The translations under genes were made by a program, and so were the position numbers. The notes below the pieces were generated by a model. That model saw only the letters and a program-made list of their open reading frames with translations, searched no databases and was not told the origin of the DNA. A stretch of 64,000 nt of DNA, taken from positions 2,728,001-2,792,000 of the forward strand of contig NZ_CP094972.1 of assembly GCF_025985425.1 (NCBI RefSeq). The letters are read 5' to 3'. Source of the DNA: Entomomonas sp. E2T0 (lineage in GTDB: Bacteria > Pseudomonadota > Gammaproteobacteria > Pseudomonadales > Pseudomonadaceae). This document shows positions 1 to 8,366 of the stretch, piece after piece. Positions within the stretch are counted from its first letter, which is position 1; every line of letters begins with the position of its first letter.

Positions 1-124
1 TGATAATAATGGAAATAAGTGGAATAGCAAATAAACCTGTTGCTACTAATGTATTCCAAATACTGTTGTTGATAATCCAAGCTAATAAGGTTAGGTAGTA
101 TTCTAAAAAACTATTAGTAGTCAT
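1..124 (-). CDS. traG: TraG-like conjugal transfer protein, N-terminus (partial)
   Basis: Only the first 41 codons are present; the gene runs off the left edge. It starts MTTNSFLEYYLTLLAWIIN, then a hydrophobic stretch, which resembles the N-terminus of TraG_N-domain mating-pair proteins of ICEs and F-type systems. TraG proteins sit in the inner membrane with a periplasmic domain and act in pilus assembly and mating-pair stabilisation. The start overlaps the end of the upstream gene by 11 bases, implying translational coupling. TraG follows the PFL_4711-family gene in PFGI-1-class ICEs, which supports the call. Confidence 0.7.
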   Translation of the reverse strand, partial: MTTNSFLEYYLTLLAWIINNSIWNTLVATGLFAIPLISIII

Positions 125-458
125 TGATCATTCCCCATAGTTTTGAGCCTTCTACTAGGACGATCATGATTACAGCTAACCAACCTAACTTGTGCATTTT
201 CTCAACACCTTCTTGGTTATTTTTTCTATGATAGATTTTTATGGTGGCATACCAGAAATACCCCACCACTATATAGATGACTAGTCGCCAAATAAGAAAG
301 TACCAAGCAGCATTATTGAGTACTGTTTGCCATTGTTGAATACCACCCGATAATAAGGTACCTATTGATGAGATTAATAGGGCTGTTATTAGCATTAATA
401 GGCAGAGGCCTGACACACTGGTTAGTATTTTCTTGGAGTATTGCCAGAATTTATTCAT
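114..458 (-). CDS. small membrane protein of the ICE transfer cluster
   Basis: A protein of 114 residues starting MNKFWQYSKK. It has hydrophobic segments at about residues 12-33, 48-66 and 87-104, so it is an inner-membrane protein. The ATG was chosen because it overlaps the stop of the PFL_4711-family gene, whereas the longer frame lies inside that gene. A small membrane protein commonly sits between the PFL_4711 gene and traG in this ICE class. Its function is not known; a structural part of the secretion machine is the likely role by position only. Confidence 0.7.
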   Translation of the reverse strand: MNKFWQYSKKILTSVSGLCLLMLITALLISSIGTLLSGGIQQWQTVLNNAAWYFLIWRLVIYIVVGYFWYATIKIYHRKNNQEGVEKMHKLGWLAVIMIVLVEGSKLWGMINDY

Positions 459-1860
459 CGATACCACCTGTTGATTGTTGTGTCGTATTGAGTTTATTGA
501 AACGATCTTTATCTGGATCTGCTGCTTCAATAGATCTTGAGGTGGCTGCATTGTAAGCTTGACGCTCTAGTACCATGCGAGCAGTGTTATTAGCTAGGGT
601 TTGTCTTAAATCTAGCTCCATTTTGATGATTTCCATTTCATCTTTGAGGTGTTTGATATTGTTGGCTACCGCAATGGAAACAGGTTTCATTTCTTCTATA
701 CGTGGATTTTTTGACCCTGCTTGCATTAAACGTAATAGCATAAAGGCTTTTTCTAAAACAGAGGATAACGCTGTTTCTGAAGCTATACGTTGTGCAAGGA
801 TACCTTGATCAGGATCGTCTTTTAAGGCCTCTATCACGCCACGTGTCACTGGTAACATATCACTGGATACTTCTTTTAGGTTTTCAGGGGTAATGGGTTT
901 AGCACCTGATAACAATTCTTGCATAAGTTCCAAACGTTTCTCATATTCTTCTTGTACCAGTGGTGTCAATCCTACCCCACCTGTTGAGTCAGAAGTTTTA
1001 CATCCTTCAGTACGACAGGTTTGTCGTTCAGACTCTCCTACTACACGTTGAGCAAATTCTGTAGCTTCTTCAGGAGATTTCCACATCGTACAAGCAGCAC
1101 CTCCTTTGCAATCACCTGTGCTAATAGAGGAGGTATCGCCTTCATCACGGTTATTAATAGCGTTATAACCTGCTTTGACGCTATCCGCAGTAATTTTAAT
1201 AGGTTCTTGGTTGACCCCACCTGCTGCCATTCCTCCTAACCATGCCATACCATTTTGTCCTAAATTTTCTTCTAGGCCTTTCATAGCTGATACTGCGTCA
1301 ACACCAGAGCCATCACCCAATGCTCCTGTAACTGCTCCATCTGCTGCACCTAACATATCTTGCATAGCTTGACCATCTGAGACAGCTCCAAAGGCAGCAC
1401 TAGTGACTACATCTGCTAGTTTGGCAGACATGGCTTGGCAAGCTAGTTTTGATTTATCAAAATCTAATCTGCCTTGCAGTACACCATTGCTTAGTAGTTC
1501 ATAAAGACCAGGATTAGCACGTTGGATTAACATCGCAGGTAGGCTTTGTACTGCCCCTGTTGCAGAGTCAACAACTTCGCCCATTAGTTGTTGAAAGCCA
1601 TTAGTTATTCCATTAAGTTGGTTTTGTACAGTGGCCATCATATCCATGTTTCCGCAGATAAGATTGGAGTTCCACTCTAAACCTAGACCAATAGTATTTG
1701 GTTTGGTATAAGTAAGTGGTACACCTGAAGCATTACCACCACCTATACTGTACATAACATAATCTTCTACTACCTCTCCTGAAGTAGTAACACTGTAGTC
1801 TTTGGCTATGGATGTGCTAGCCATTGAAGCAATCAATAAAGCTAATAATGTTTTTTTCAT
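451..1860 (-). CDS. integrating conjugative element protein, PFL_4711 family (TraH-like)
   Basis: A protein of 469 residues with a signal peptide (MKKTLLALLIASMASTSIA). The mature part holds paired cysteines, Gly/Ala-rich central segments (for example DMLGAADGAV) and a helical C-terminal third. Size, gene order and the N-terminal region fit the PFL_4711 family (TIGR03755), related to TraH of F-type systems, which helps assemble the pilus in the periplasm and outer membrane. ATG at 1860 was preferred to the preceding GTG because AAGGA lies at a good distance. It follows the TraU-like gene and overlaps the next small membrane protein gene. Confidence 0.82.
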   Translation of the reverse strand: MKKTLLALLIASMASTSIAKDYSVTTSGEVVEDYVMYSIGGGNASGVPLTYTKPNTIGLGLEWNSNLICGNMDMMATVQNQLNGITNGFQQLMGEVVDSATGAVQSLPAMLIQRANPGLYELLSNGVLQGRLDFDKSKLACQAMSAKLADVVTSAAFGAVSDGQAMQDMLGAADGAVTGALGDGSGVDAVSAMKGLEENLGQNGMAWLGGMAAGGVNQEPIKITADSVKAGYNAINNRDEGDTSSISTGDCKGGAACTMWKSPEEATEFAQRVVGESERQTCRTEGCKTSDSTGGVGLTPLVQEEYEKRLELMQELLSGAKPITPENLKEVSSDMLPVTRGVIEALKDDPDQGILAQRIASETALSSVLEKAFMLLRLMQAGSKNPRIEEMKPVSIAVANNIKHLKDEMEIIKMELDLRQTLANNTARMVLERQAYNAATSRSIEAADPDKDRFNKLNTTQQSTGGIDE

Positions 1861-1886
1861 CACTATTCCTTTTAATATTGGGAGGT

Positions 1887-2825
1887 TTAATTACCTATTG
1901 AGCCTAAGAAAATATCGCCTACTTTTTTACAACAACGGTAAGGTCGCCATAGAGCAAAAACATAAGCATCATTGGCACTACGTGTTGTCATTTCGGTATT
2001 AGGAAATACATCGCAAGTTTTTTCAGTAGAGGGTGATATTTGTTGCCATGTATGGGTACTATCATCATTTTCGATAACGGGTTGTTCTGGTGGCCAATAG
2101 CCATCACGGGCATGTCCTTTTATTTGGGTATAGACATGTGGTTGTCCTGATCGTGTTGTAATATCGGCTGCTCTCTGAGCTGCCATTGCTGCTGATTTAT
2201 AATCATCAGGTTGAACAATGGTACCTTCTCTTGGATAAACATTACCCCACATATTGCCAGAGAATATGCTCCCTACTTCTCGCATACCAGGTGCTAAAGC
2301 TTCTGGATAAATCATTTCAGGAATACCAAAACGCCATCCAATGGTATCTAAGGTACTTAAAAAATAGGGATAAAAGGGTTGGGTAGCTGATTCGCAGGTA
2401 TAACCACCATCTACTGCACTATAGGCATAGCCACCAGGGTGACCAATGACATCAGCATTTTTGAATTTGGCATGATTATTCCGTCCTCCATCACTTTGAA
2501 CCATGCCTCCACCTCCTTCAGCACCAGGCACAGGTAAAGACATAGGACTTACCTCTTGCCAAGGGTTTGAACCTGTATCAGCATAGGTTGAGACTACTGC
2601 TTCAGGTACAAAATGCCTGACTTTCACTGATGTTTTTACTTTACATTTTGGATTGCACTCCATCCACAAACAAACACCTACTGGTGTCCACTGCATACAA
2701 GAAGGTGACATCGCTGAACTGGTTATCTCTGCTGTATTAGTTCCACCTCCCCCTAATTTTTGAGCATTAACAGGTGTCGCTATTACAAGCAATAGCATAG
2801 ACAGTAAGCTGAATATCCATTTCAT
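1887..2825 (-). CDS. integrating conjugative element protein, PFL_4710 family (TraU-like)
   Basis: A protein of 312 residues with a signal peptide and a cysteine-rich mature part: CMQWTPVGVCLWMECNPKC near residues 43-62 and a late CCKKVGD motif. The pattern CxWxPVGxCxW followed by xxVRHFxP is typical of TraU and of the PFL_4710 family (TIGR03756), periplasmic proteins needed for DNA transfer and probably held together by disulfides. It lies two bases after the PFL_4709-family gene and before the PFL_4711 gene, the standard trio. Confidence 0.85.
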   Translation of the reverse strand: MKWIFSLLSMLLLVIATPVNAQKLGGGGTNTAEITSSAMSPSCMQWTPVGVCLWMECNPKCKVKTSVKVRHFVPEAVVSTYADTGSNPWQEVSPMSLPVPGAEGGGGMVQSDGGRNNHAKFKNADVIGHPGGYAYSAVDGGYTCESATQPFYPYFLSTLDTIGWRFGIPEMIYPEALAPGMREVGSIFSGNMWGNVYPREGTIVQPDDYKSAAMAAQRAADITTRSGQPHVYTQIKGHARDGYWPPEQPVIENDDSTHTWQQISPSTEKTCDVFPNTEMTTRSANDAYVFALWRPYRCCKKVGDIFLGSIGN

Positions 2826-2827
2826 TT

Positions 2828-3235
2828 TCAGTTCCTCACTTGATAATCATTGATTAAAACTAGGGCTTGGCTAACATCGGCTTGCCCATATACCACATAG
2901 TTTTCACTTACTACTGCAGGTACTTTGGTAATACCCAGTTGCCAAGCTTTAGCAACTTGTAAGTAGCTTTCTATTAATGATTTTTGAAGCGTAGGATTGC
3001 TTATGCGTTCTGTTGCTTGTAGTTTTGCTTCTTCTGGCTTATTGGATAATCCCTCTGAAAGTATTTGTTCAATGTTGGATGGTTCATCCAAATAGATGAC
3101 TTTATAATTACCTACGTTGTAAACAGGGTGTTTTTGATCAGTAAAGATAAGTACTTCAGCATTGCCTGTCGCAGTAGATAGAACACCTACCACAAGTAGC
3201 ATGAAAAGTGCTATGGGTTTGGTAAGAATAGACAT
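2828..3235 (-). CDS. integrating conjugative element protein, PFL_4709 family (TrbC/TraW-like)
   Basis: A protein of 135 residues with a signal peptide ending near TGNA. The mature part includes VLIFTDQKHPVYN and the end KVPAVVSENYVVYGQADVSQAL, matching the PFL_4709 family (TIGR03757, DUF1525) of small periplasmic proteins with a thioredoxin-like layout resembling TraW/TrbC. First gene of a three-gene set with the PFL_4710 and PFL_4711 families. A GAGG ribosome-binding site lies about 9 bases before the ATG, and a shared promoter box lies 62 nt further upstream. Confidence 0.82.
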   Translation of the reverse strand: MSILTKPIALFMLLVVGVLSTATGNAEVLIFTDQKHPVYNVGNYKVIYLDEPSNIEQILSEGLSNKPEEAKLQATERISNPTLQKSLIESYLQVAKAWQLGITKVPAVVSENYVVYGQADVSQALVLINDYQVRN

Positions 3236-3297
3236 GTAATCTGGACCTCTTGTTTATCATGATGAGATCCAGATTAATATCTTATAGAAAAAATACA

Positions 3298-3345
3298 GCG
3301 TTTAAATAGAAATTGGTCAATTTCTATTTATTAGGGGTTAATTTA
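3298..3345 (-). promoter_or_regulatory. shared promoter/operator box, copy A
   Basis: One of five related intergenic boxes. On the coding strand the core TTTCTATTTA is present, and this copy forms the perfect palindrome AAATAGAAATTG-AC-CAATTTCTATTT. It ends 62 nt before the start codon of the PFL_4709-family gene. The same spacing in all five copies points to a promoter or activator site. It would give the 4709-4710-4711-TraG unit its own start, separate from the genes upstream. Confidence 0.6.
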
Positions 3346-3475
3346 TTAGACATTTTGTAGATAGTCAGCTATTTAAATGTATTGATGTGATTAACCCCGA
3401 CAGTCGGCAACGAGCGAGGAGCTGACATAACGCCTACCAAGATGCGCCTTAGATTAGACATTCATAGATTTTTTG

Positions 3476-4300
3476 TTAAGTTCCTTGCTTATTATGAGGA
3501 GGGCCTAAATTTTTATCAGCATGCTCTGTACCAATATTGATTTCATTAGCAGCCCTTTCTGTAATAAAGAGAAGAGAACCCATATTTTTTTCAAAAATCT
3601 CCTGTATATGTGAATTATGAATATACGCATACCCATTAAGCCAGAATACAATATCCTCATCGATGTCTGAATGATAAGTTTTAATAAGTAATGTTTTTAA
3701 CTCATCATCATTGCATCGATATATCAAATCCAATACATAAAATAAACTCTTTGTTTCAGACTGAAATGTTGTTTTACAATCTGACAATATGCTACTTAGC
3801 AAGTAAAAATCAAAACCACATCGGTTTTCTACAATAGTGTTGGACATCCTCGCCCAAATAGATATTCCTAATCTACGATAGCATTCAGAAACAAATGATG
3901 ATTGGGTGATTTTATTCCCATTAACATCATAAAAGATCTTATCTGCTAGCGATCGATTTAAGTTTGAAATATAGCTTCTTAGGAGATTTATTCTAAACTC
4001 TCTCTCCATGATTTTTGTTTGAAACTCTGCCTTTTCAATTGACTTCATAGTCAATTCATGTGAAGCTTTATTATCTTGTGATGTCTTAAACAATGTATAG
4101 ATTAAGGCTAGGATACTTAACGCTGAAAGAAGAGACCCTGTTGTTCCTGACATATAAGATCCAAAATCAGCCCATTTAGAAGAATCACTGGATAAATCGC
4201 CACTGAAGTTAATAAAAAAGACTATTGCAGGAATTGCACTCACCACAACAATAATGCACAGCACTAATAGCCATAGTGCATATTTTTTTATTTTAGACAA
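3476..4300 (-). CDS. putative membrane-bound phage abortive-infection protein (cargo)
   Basis: A protein of 274 residues. Two membrane segments lie at about 8-31 and 52-70, joined by a loop with WADFGSYMSGTTGSLLSALS, then a coiled region and a soluble C-terminal domain. This layout, W-x-x-F-G-x-x-x-x-G between two N-terminal helices and a helical cytoplasmic part, resembles the Pfam family of putative phage abortive infection proteins (PF16872); the match is by eye. TTG is used as start, with GGAG seven bases upstream. It interrupts the transfer cluster and its flanks (3,346-3,475 and 4,301-4,488) look unlike the rest, so it is probably inserted cargo. Confidence 0.5.
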   Translation of the reverse strand: MSKIKKYALWLLVLCIIVVVSAIPAIVFFINFSGDLSSDSSKWADFGSYMSGTTGSLLSALSILALIYTLFKTSQDNKASHELTMKSIEKAEFQTKIMEREFRINLLRSYISNLNRSLADKIFYDVNGNKITQSSFVSECYRRLGISIWARMSNTIVENRCGFDFYLLSSILSDCKTTFQSETKSLFYVLDLIYRCNDDELKTLLIKTYHSDIDEDIVFWLNGYAYIHNSHIQEIFEKNMGSLLFITERAANEINIGTEHADKNLGPPHNKQGT

Positions 4301-4488
4301 TTAAAGCTCCCTAATGTTTGACGCTGTGTTTAAGAACATAATTCAACCAACATATGCGGAAACAGCAACAGAAGACCATCGTTGTACTCGGCATTGCTAC
4401 GGCTGCTTGTGGCACAAAGCAGTCTGTCAGATTAGATCTTAACTAATTCACGTCAAAATCGCCTGGTAATCACACTAATACATATTAA

Positions 4489-4794
4489 CTATTGTTTCTT
4501 AGTTTTCGCTTTTGTTTTAGCTGCTGCTACACTTTCTTTTAGTGTTTTACCTGCTTTAAATAATGGAGCTTTTTTAGCAGGTATTTTAATGGGTTTGCCA
4601 GTTTGTAAGTTTCTAGCCATACGTGCTGCTCTTTCTTTTACTAGGAAAGTACCAAAACCTACTAAAACTACTGATTGACCAGTTTGCAAGGTTTCAGTCA
4701 CTGTTTCTAAAAAAGCATTAAGAACTTTGGTTGCTTCAGTATTTGGAATATCTGCTTTTTCGCCTATTGCCTTGATAAGTTCAGCTTTGTTCAT
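4489..4794 (-). CDS. HU family DNA-binding protein
   Basis: A protein of 101 residues, starting MNKAELIKAIGEKADI and containing the HU/IHF signature GFGTFLVKERAARMARN with the beta-arm and the conserved lysine-rich KIPAKKAPLFKAGKTLK. The tail KTKAKTKKQ is longer and more basic than in E. coli HU (90 residues). HU dimers bend and compact DNA and assist recombination, replication and partition. An AGGAG site precedes the ATG. Carriage on the ICE suggests support for integration, excision or replication in the host, or silencing of cargo; this is inference. Confidence 0.93.
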   Translation of the reverse strand: MNKAELIKAIGEKADIPNTEATKVLNAFLETVTETLQTGQSVVLVGFGTFLVKERAARMARNLQTGKPIKIPAKKAPLFKAGKTLKESVAAAKTKAKTKKQ

Positions 4795-4850
4795 TACTTA
4801 CTCCTAAAAAAATATATCTTTGCAAAAAAATTATATCACATTGAATTATA

Positions 4851-4991
4851 TTAACTAATTATTGTTATCCTTAATTCAGGCAAATACTGCAAACAGGTAC
4901 TTTCTACTATTGTTGCTAAACTTTCTCGTGCTTTTCTTAAATCAATAACTGGAGCAATCCTGTCATAAAACTTTTGTGTAAAATCAGTCAT
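4851..4991 (-). CDS. small hypothetical protein (46 aa)
   Basis: A short reading frame of 46 codons (MTDFTQKFYDRIAPVIDLRK at the start, ending PELRITIIS) with AGGAAG a few bases upstream of the ATG. The composition is that of a folded helical protein rather than random AT-rich translation. It lies between the HU gene and the VirB4-like ATPase gene, where no other gene is possible on either strand. I do not recognise it. Confidence 0.45.
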   Translation of the reverse strand: MTDFTQKFYDRIAPVIDLRKARESLATIVESTCLQYLPELRITIIS

Positions 4992-5088
4992 AATATATTT
5001 CTTCCTATTATTTATTAAAGTAAATCGTTTATAAAAAAATATTTAGTGTATCAATTGTAAAATCATTTAAATTTAAGCCATTTCTGTT

Positions 5089-7965
5089 TCACTTCTCACT
5101 TTCAAAAAAATGCCGCCAAGGTAAAGTATCCACTCCTCTGCTTTTATCCATCATTTCTGCTTTGATAAAGACTGCTTCTAGCTCAGTACAGTTATGCTCT
5201 TTCATGATTTCAAAACGTTCTCGTTTCTCTTCAGGTTCAGTTTCAGCTAATGCAAGGATTAAACTAGGGGGTACTGCTCTAAACATTAATTCTTTGGTTT
5301 TTGAAAGCACTACACCTTCAGTGTATTTACGGGGTTCTTTAGTGGCTGACAGAAGTAGTTGTTTCTGTGGGGTATTTAAGCTCTTAAACCTCGCAATAGC
5401 TTCCACTTCATCAGGAGGCATATTTAGGCAGGTCCACCATTCGATCATGTTCAACATCGTTTCGGCTGCATTAGGAAAGTCTGCTAAGTTTTGGGTGGCT
5501 AACCAGAACCATGCACCTAGTTTTCGCCACATTTTAGTGATTTTTACCGCATAAGGAGCAACCAATGGATTTTTGGTAATAATATGACCTTCATCGGTTA
5601 CCATGATAATAGGTCTACCATCATACTGATCACGTTCAGCAATATTGTTAACGGTGTTCATTAGGGAGATATAGCTAATAGCCATCTGTGCTTCGTAACC
5701 TTCACGTGCATAGGTAGCTAAGTCTACGATGGTAACATCGCTTTCTGGCCAGCTAGCCCCTTCTCTATTAAAGATTTCACCATCAAACCCTTGGGTAAAT
5801 AGAAGGATGGATTCTGCCATTTCATTGATTCGTTCACTACGGTTTTCTTTAATGACAGGATCTTGAGCTGCTTCTTTTAAGGCAAAATACACATCTTCAG
5901 TAAGTATGGGTCTATTTTCTTTTACGCATTTGGTAGCAGCATCTAATATACATTGACGGATTAGACTGCGATCTGCGCGGCTTAGTTTGTGATCTTCTTT
6001 GGCTTCTCCGCCTGTAATCATGAGTCGTGCAATAATTTCCATTTCACCTAAAATATCACGTTGTGAGTCGCCTTCTTCATCCTCTTCTTCTACTTCAGGT
6101 GCTTCTGCATCAACATCAAGATTAGCGACTATATCAGGCCTTTCAACTAATAACTTTGCATCAGCAAAAGGCGCTAGGGTGATACCACTACCCATTTTTA
6201 ATGATACTTGGTTAACAGTTAAATCCAATTTTTTAAAGAATTGTCCCAATAGACCAAAGGAGTTACCTGCTTCAACAATAAAGATACGAGCTCGATAAAC
6301 GGCCATTACTTGTATCATTAACGCTACTAGGGAAGCTGATTTACCTGATCCAGTAGGACCAAAAATTAGCATATGGGCATTCATCGATCTATCTTGTTGT
6401 GAAAGAGGGTCAAAGGTTACGGTACCTCCTCCTCGATTAAAAAATGAGATACAAGGATGACCTGTTCCAGTGGTTCTACCCCATAAGGGTGATAGGTTAG
6501 CAATATGTTGAGCAAAATAAAGTCTGGTATACCATTGTTTAGGATCTTCATTAGGATTAAAGACCATTGGTAACCAACGTAGATAACTATTGCAAGCTGC
6601 TACTTCTTCTCCTTCTTTAACAGGCTGTAGACCTGCACTAGTTAGAATATTGTTGAGTAAGATAACTTTGTGTTGCAGTGTTCTTTCATCGGCTGCTTTC
6701 AGATAAAAGGCTATACTACCTCGATAGAGTTTGTGTTTTGAAGCAATCATATGACGCGCTTTTTTAACATCACTACGGGTAGTGGTTGAAGCCAAGTTTT
6801 CGCCAATTGCTTTTTTATCTAGCATGTTAAGACGATCTTCAAGAATGTCTTGGGGTGTTACTAACATGGTGATGGTTAAGGTGGTATCTTCAGGAAACTG
6901 ATCAAATAACGCATTAAGCTGATCACCTGTGTGAGTTTCTCCTGTGATCTGACCTATTTTAGGCGCATTACGAATTTGATCCACCAATACTACCGTATGA
7001 GGGATATTGTCAAAGTACCAGACTCCTTTATCAACATCACTGGTAGGCTCACTAAAAAATAGTCTTTCAGCAAAGTCATGATCAAATGGTAGGTCTAATA
7101 GTTGTGGATCGTCAGGATCATTGGCTTTGGGTTCTAAATGCTGTACTTTACGATAGAAATCAATGGGATCATCATCGGTTAGAGACGGCTTGGGATTGAA
7201 CCAAGGCATTAGCCAATCATAGAAGTCATGTCCATTCATGCGTTGGCTCTTAACCCCTGCACCACTTAAACCAACTACCACACGTTCACAGGCTTGATTG
7301 AGTTTGTGTTCAGGACTCTGAGTACTGTCTTTCACTTTATGATTAGGCATTAACCAACGATAGATGACTAATCGCACGCGTCTATTTTTGCCACGCCAAG
7401 GCAATTTGGTAATTCGGGTATCTTCAAACAGGCCTCCTTGTTTGGCGATAGTGCGTGTATGGTGTTCCATCACGGAGATATAGTGCTCTGTTAGTGCTGT
7501 GCCTCTAGCTTGGGGTTTAATATAGTTTTGAAGATTTCTAATATAAGGGGTAAAGTCGTTGTCGTCTTGGCAGTAAAACTGTACAACCCAAGGTGCTGTA
7601 TCAAATTCATCAAAACTATCTTGTAGTACATCTTCTACTGTATCTCTAGCAGTTTGTAACCATTCTGCGGTTCTTCCTTCAGTACCAATAGGAGTTAGTT
7701 CAAAAATCGCACCCACTGATTGATTATCTTCTAACAAAAAGCATTGAGAATCCTCTAAATACTCAACATAAGGTAGATAATCAGTAAAGCCTGGTTCATG
7801 ACTATAGAGTTTAGTTTGCTCATCCAGTTTAGTAGCTCTACGTTGTTTAGAATGTCGCCAATGCTGTTCTTCAGGTATGGCTTCATTAGTCACTTCGTTT
7901 GGTTGTTGCTTCTCTTCAATGGGTGTCTGCTTTTTGTTAAAGAGTTGCTTTAAACTAGTTAACAT
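5089..7965 (-). CDS. conjugative transfer ATPase, PFL_4706 family (VirB4/TraC-like)
   Basis: A protein of 958 residues. The Walker A motif GPTGSGKSAS lies near residue 540 and the Walker B region IIMVTDEGH near 793, followed by WFWLATQNLADFP, the conserved motif of VirB4/TraC ATPases. The N-terminal half (EHWRHSKQRRATKLDEQ, then FELTPIGTEGR) matches the PFL_4706 family (TIGR03744). It powers pilus assembly and substrate handling at the inner membrane. The start was set at the ATG after GGAGG; it overlaps the stop of the lipoprotein gene. An acidic insert (EAPEVEEEDEEGDSQRD) lies near residue 620. Confidence 0.93.
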   Translation of the reverse strand: MLTSLKQLFNKKQTPIEEKQQPNEVTNEAIPEEQHWRHSKQRRATKLDEQTKLYSHEPGFTDYLPYVEYLEDSQCFLLEDNQSVGAIFELTPIGTEGRTAEWLQTARDTVEDVLQDSFDEFDTAPWVVQFYCQDDNDFTPYIRNLQNYIKPQARGTALTEHYISVMEHHTRTIAKQGGLFEDTRITKLPWRGKNRRVRLVIYRWLMPNHKVKDSTQSPEHKLNQACERVVVGLSGAGVKSQRMNGHDFYDWLMPWFNPKPSLTDDDPIDFYRKVQHLEPKANDPDDPQLLDLPFDHDFAERLFFSEPTSDVDKGVWYFDNIPHTVVLVDQIRNAPKIGQITGETHTGDQLNALFDQFPEDTTLTITMLVTPQDILEDRLNMLDKKAIGENLASTTTRSDVKKARHMIASKHKLYRGSIAFYLKAADERTLQHKVILLNNILTSAGLQPVKEGEEVAACNSYLRWLPMVFNPNEDPKQWYTRLYFAQHIANLSPLWGRTTGTGHPCISFFNRGGGTVTFDPLSQQDRSMNAHMLIFGPTGSGKSASLVALMIQVMAVYRARIFIVEAGNSFGLLGQFFKKLDLTVNQVSLKMGSGITLAPFADAKLLVERPDIVANLDVDAEAPEVEEEDEEGDSQRDILGEMEIIARLMITGGEAKEDHKLSRADRSLIRQCILDAATKCVKENRPILTEDVYFALKEAAQDPVIKENRSERINEMAESILLFTQGFDGEIFNREGASWPESDVTIVDLATYAREGYEAQMAISYISLMNTVNNIAERDQYDGRPIIMVTDEGHIITKNPLVAPYAVKITKMWRKLGAWFWLATQNLADFPNAAETMLNMIEWWTCLNMPPDEVEAIARFKSLNTPQKQLLLSATKEPRKYTEGVVLSKTKELMFRAVPPSLILALAETEPEEKRERFEIMKEHNCTELEAVFIKAEMMDKSRGVDTLPWRHFFESEK

Positions 7966-8366
7966 CAATAATCCTCCGTGCGCTCACCAGGTAGTGCATA
8001 CTGCACTTTGGTATATAAGGGAAATACTGTTGAATAACCTGGTATAGGAGCTTGTTCAGCACCTGCTAAATGGGGATAAACGTACATGATTAAATCAGGA
8101 TTAGGCAGTCGTTGAAACTGGCTATTGATTTCATTAATGGCAGTACGACTATAAGGCTCTTGCAGTTCATGGGGTACTTCCATCGAGCGTCTAAGTATAG
8201 AACGAGCATCCATTAATGTTTGGTTAGTCCCTGCACTGCCAGAGCTATTAAATATTTCTTGCATGGTTACACCATCATTAGGAAACATTTTATCTTTACT
8301 GGTGTAACAGCCTGTTAAGGCAGTCATTAAACTAATCAAGATGAGTATTTTTGAAAACTTGTTCAT
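7965..8366 (-). CDS. conjugative transfer region lipoprotein, TIGR03751 family
   Basis: A protein of 133 residues with a lipoprotein signal: a hydrophobic stretch followed by the lipobox LTGC at about residue 20. The mature part contains SRTAINEINSQFQRLPNPDLIMYVYPHL and PIPGYSTVFPLYTKVQYALPGE, characteristic of the TIGR03751 outer-membrane lipoprotein of these transfer systems, comparable in position to TraV. It overlaps the TraB-like gene by 35 bases and the ATPase gene by one base. Confidence 0.87.
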   Translation of the reverse strand: MNKFSKILILISLMTALTGCYTSKDKMFPNDGVTMQEIFNSSGSAGTNQTLMDARSILRRSMEVPHELQEPYSRTAINEINSQFQRLPNPDLIMYVYPHLAGAEQAPIPGYSTVFPLYTKVQYALPGERTEDY

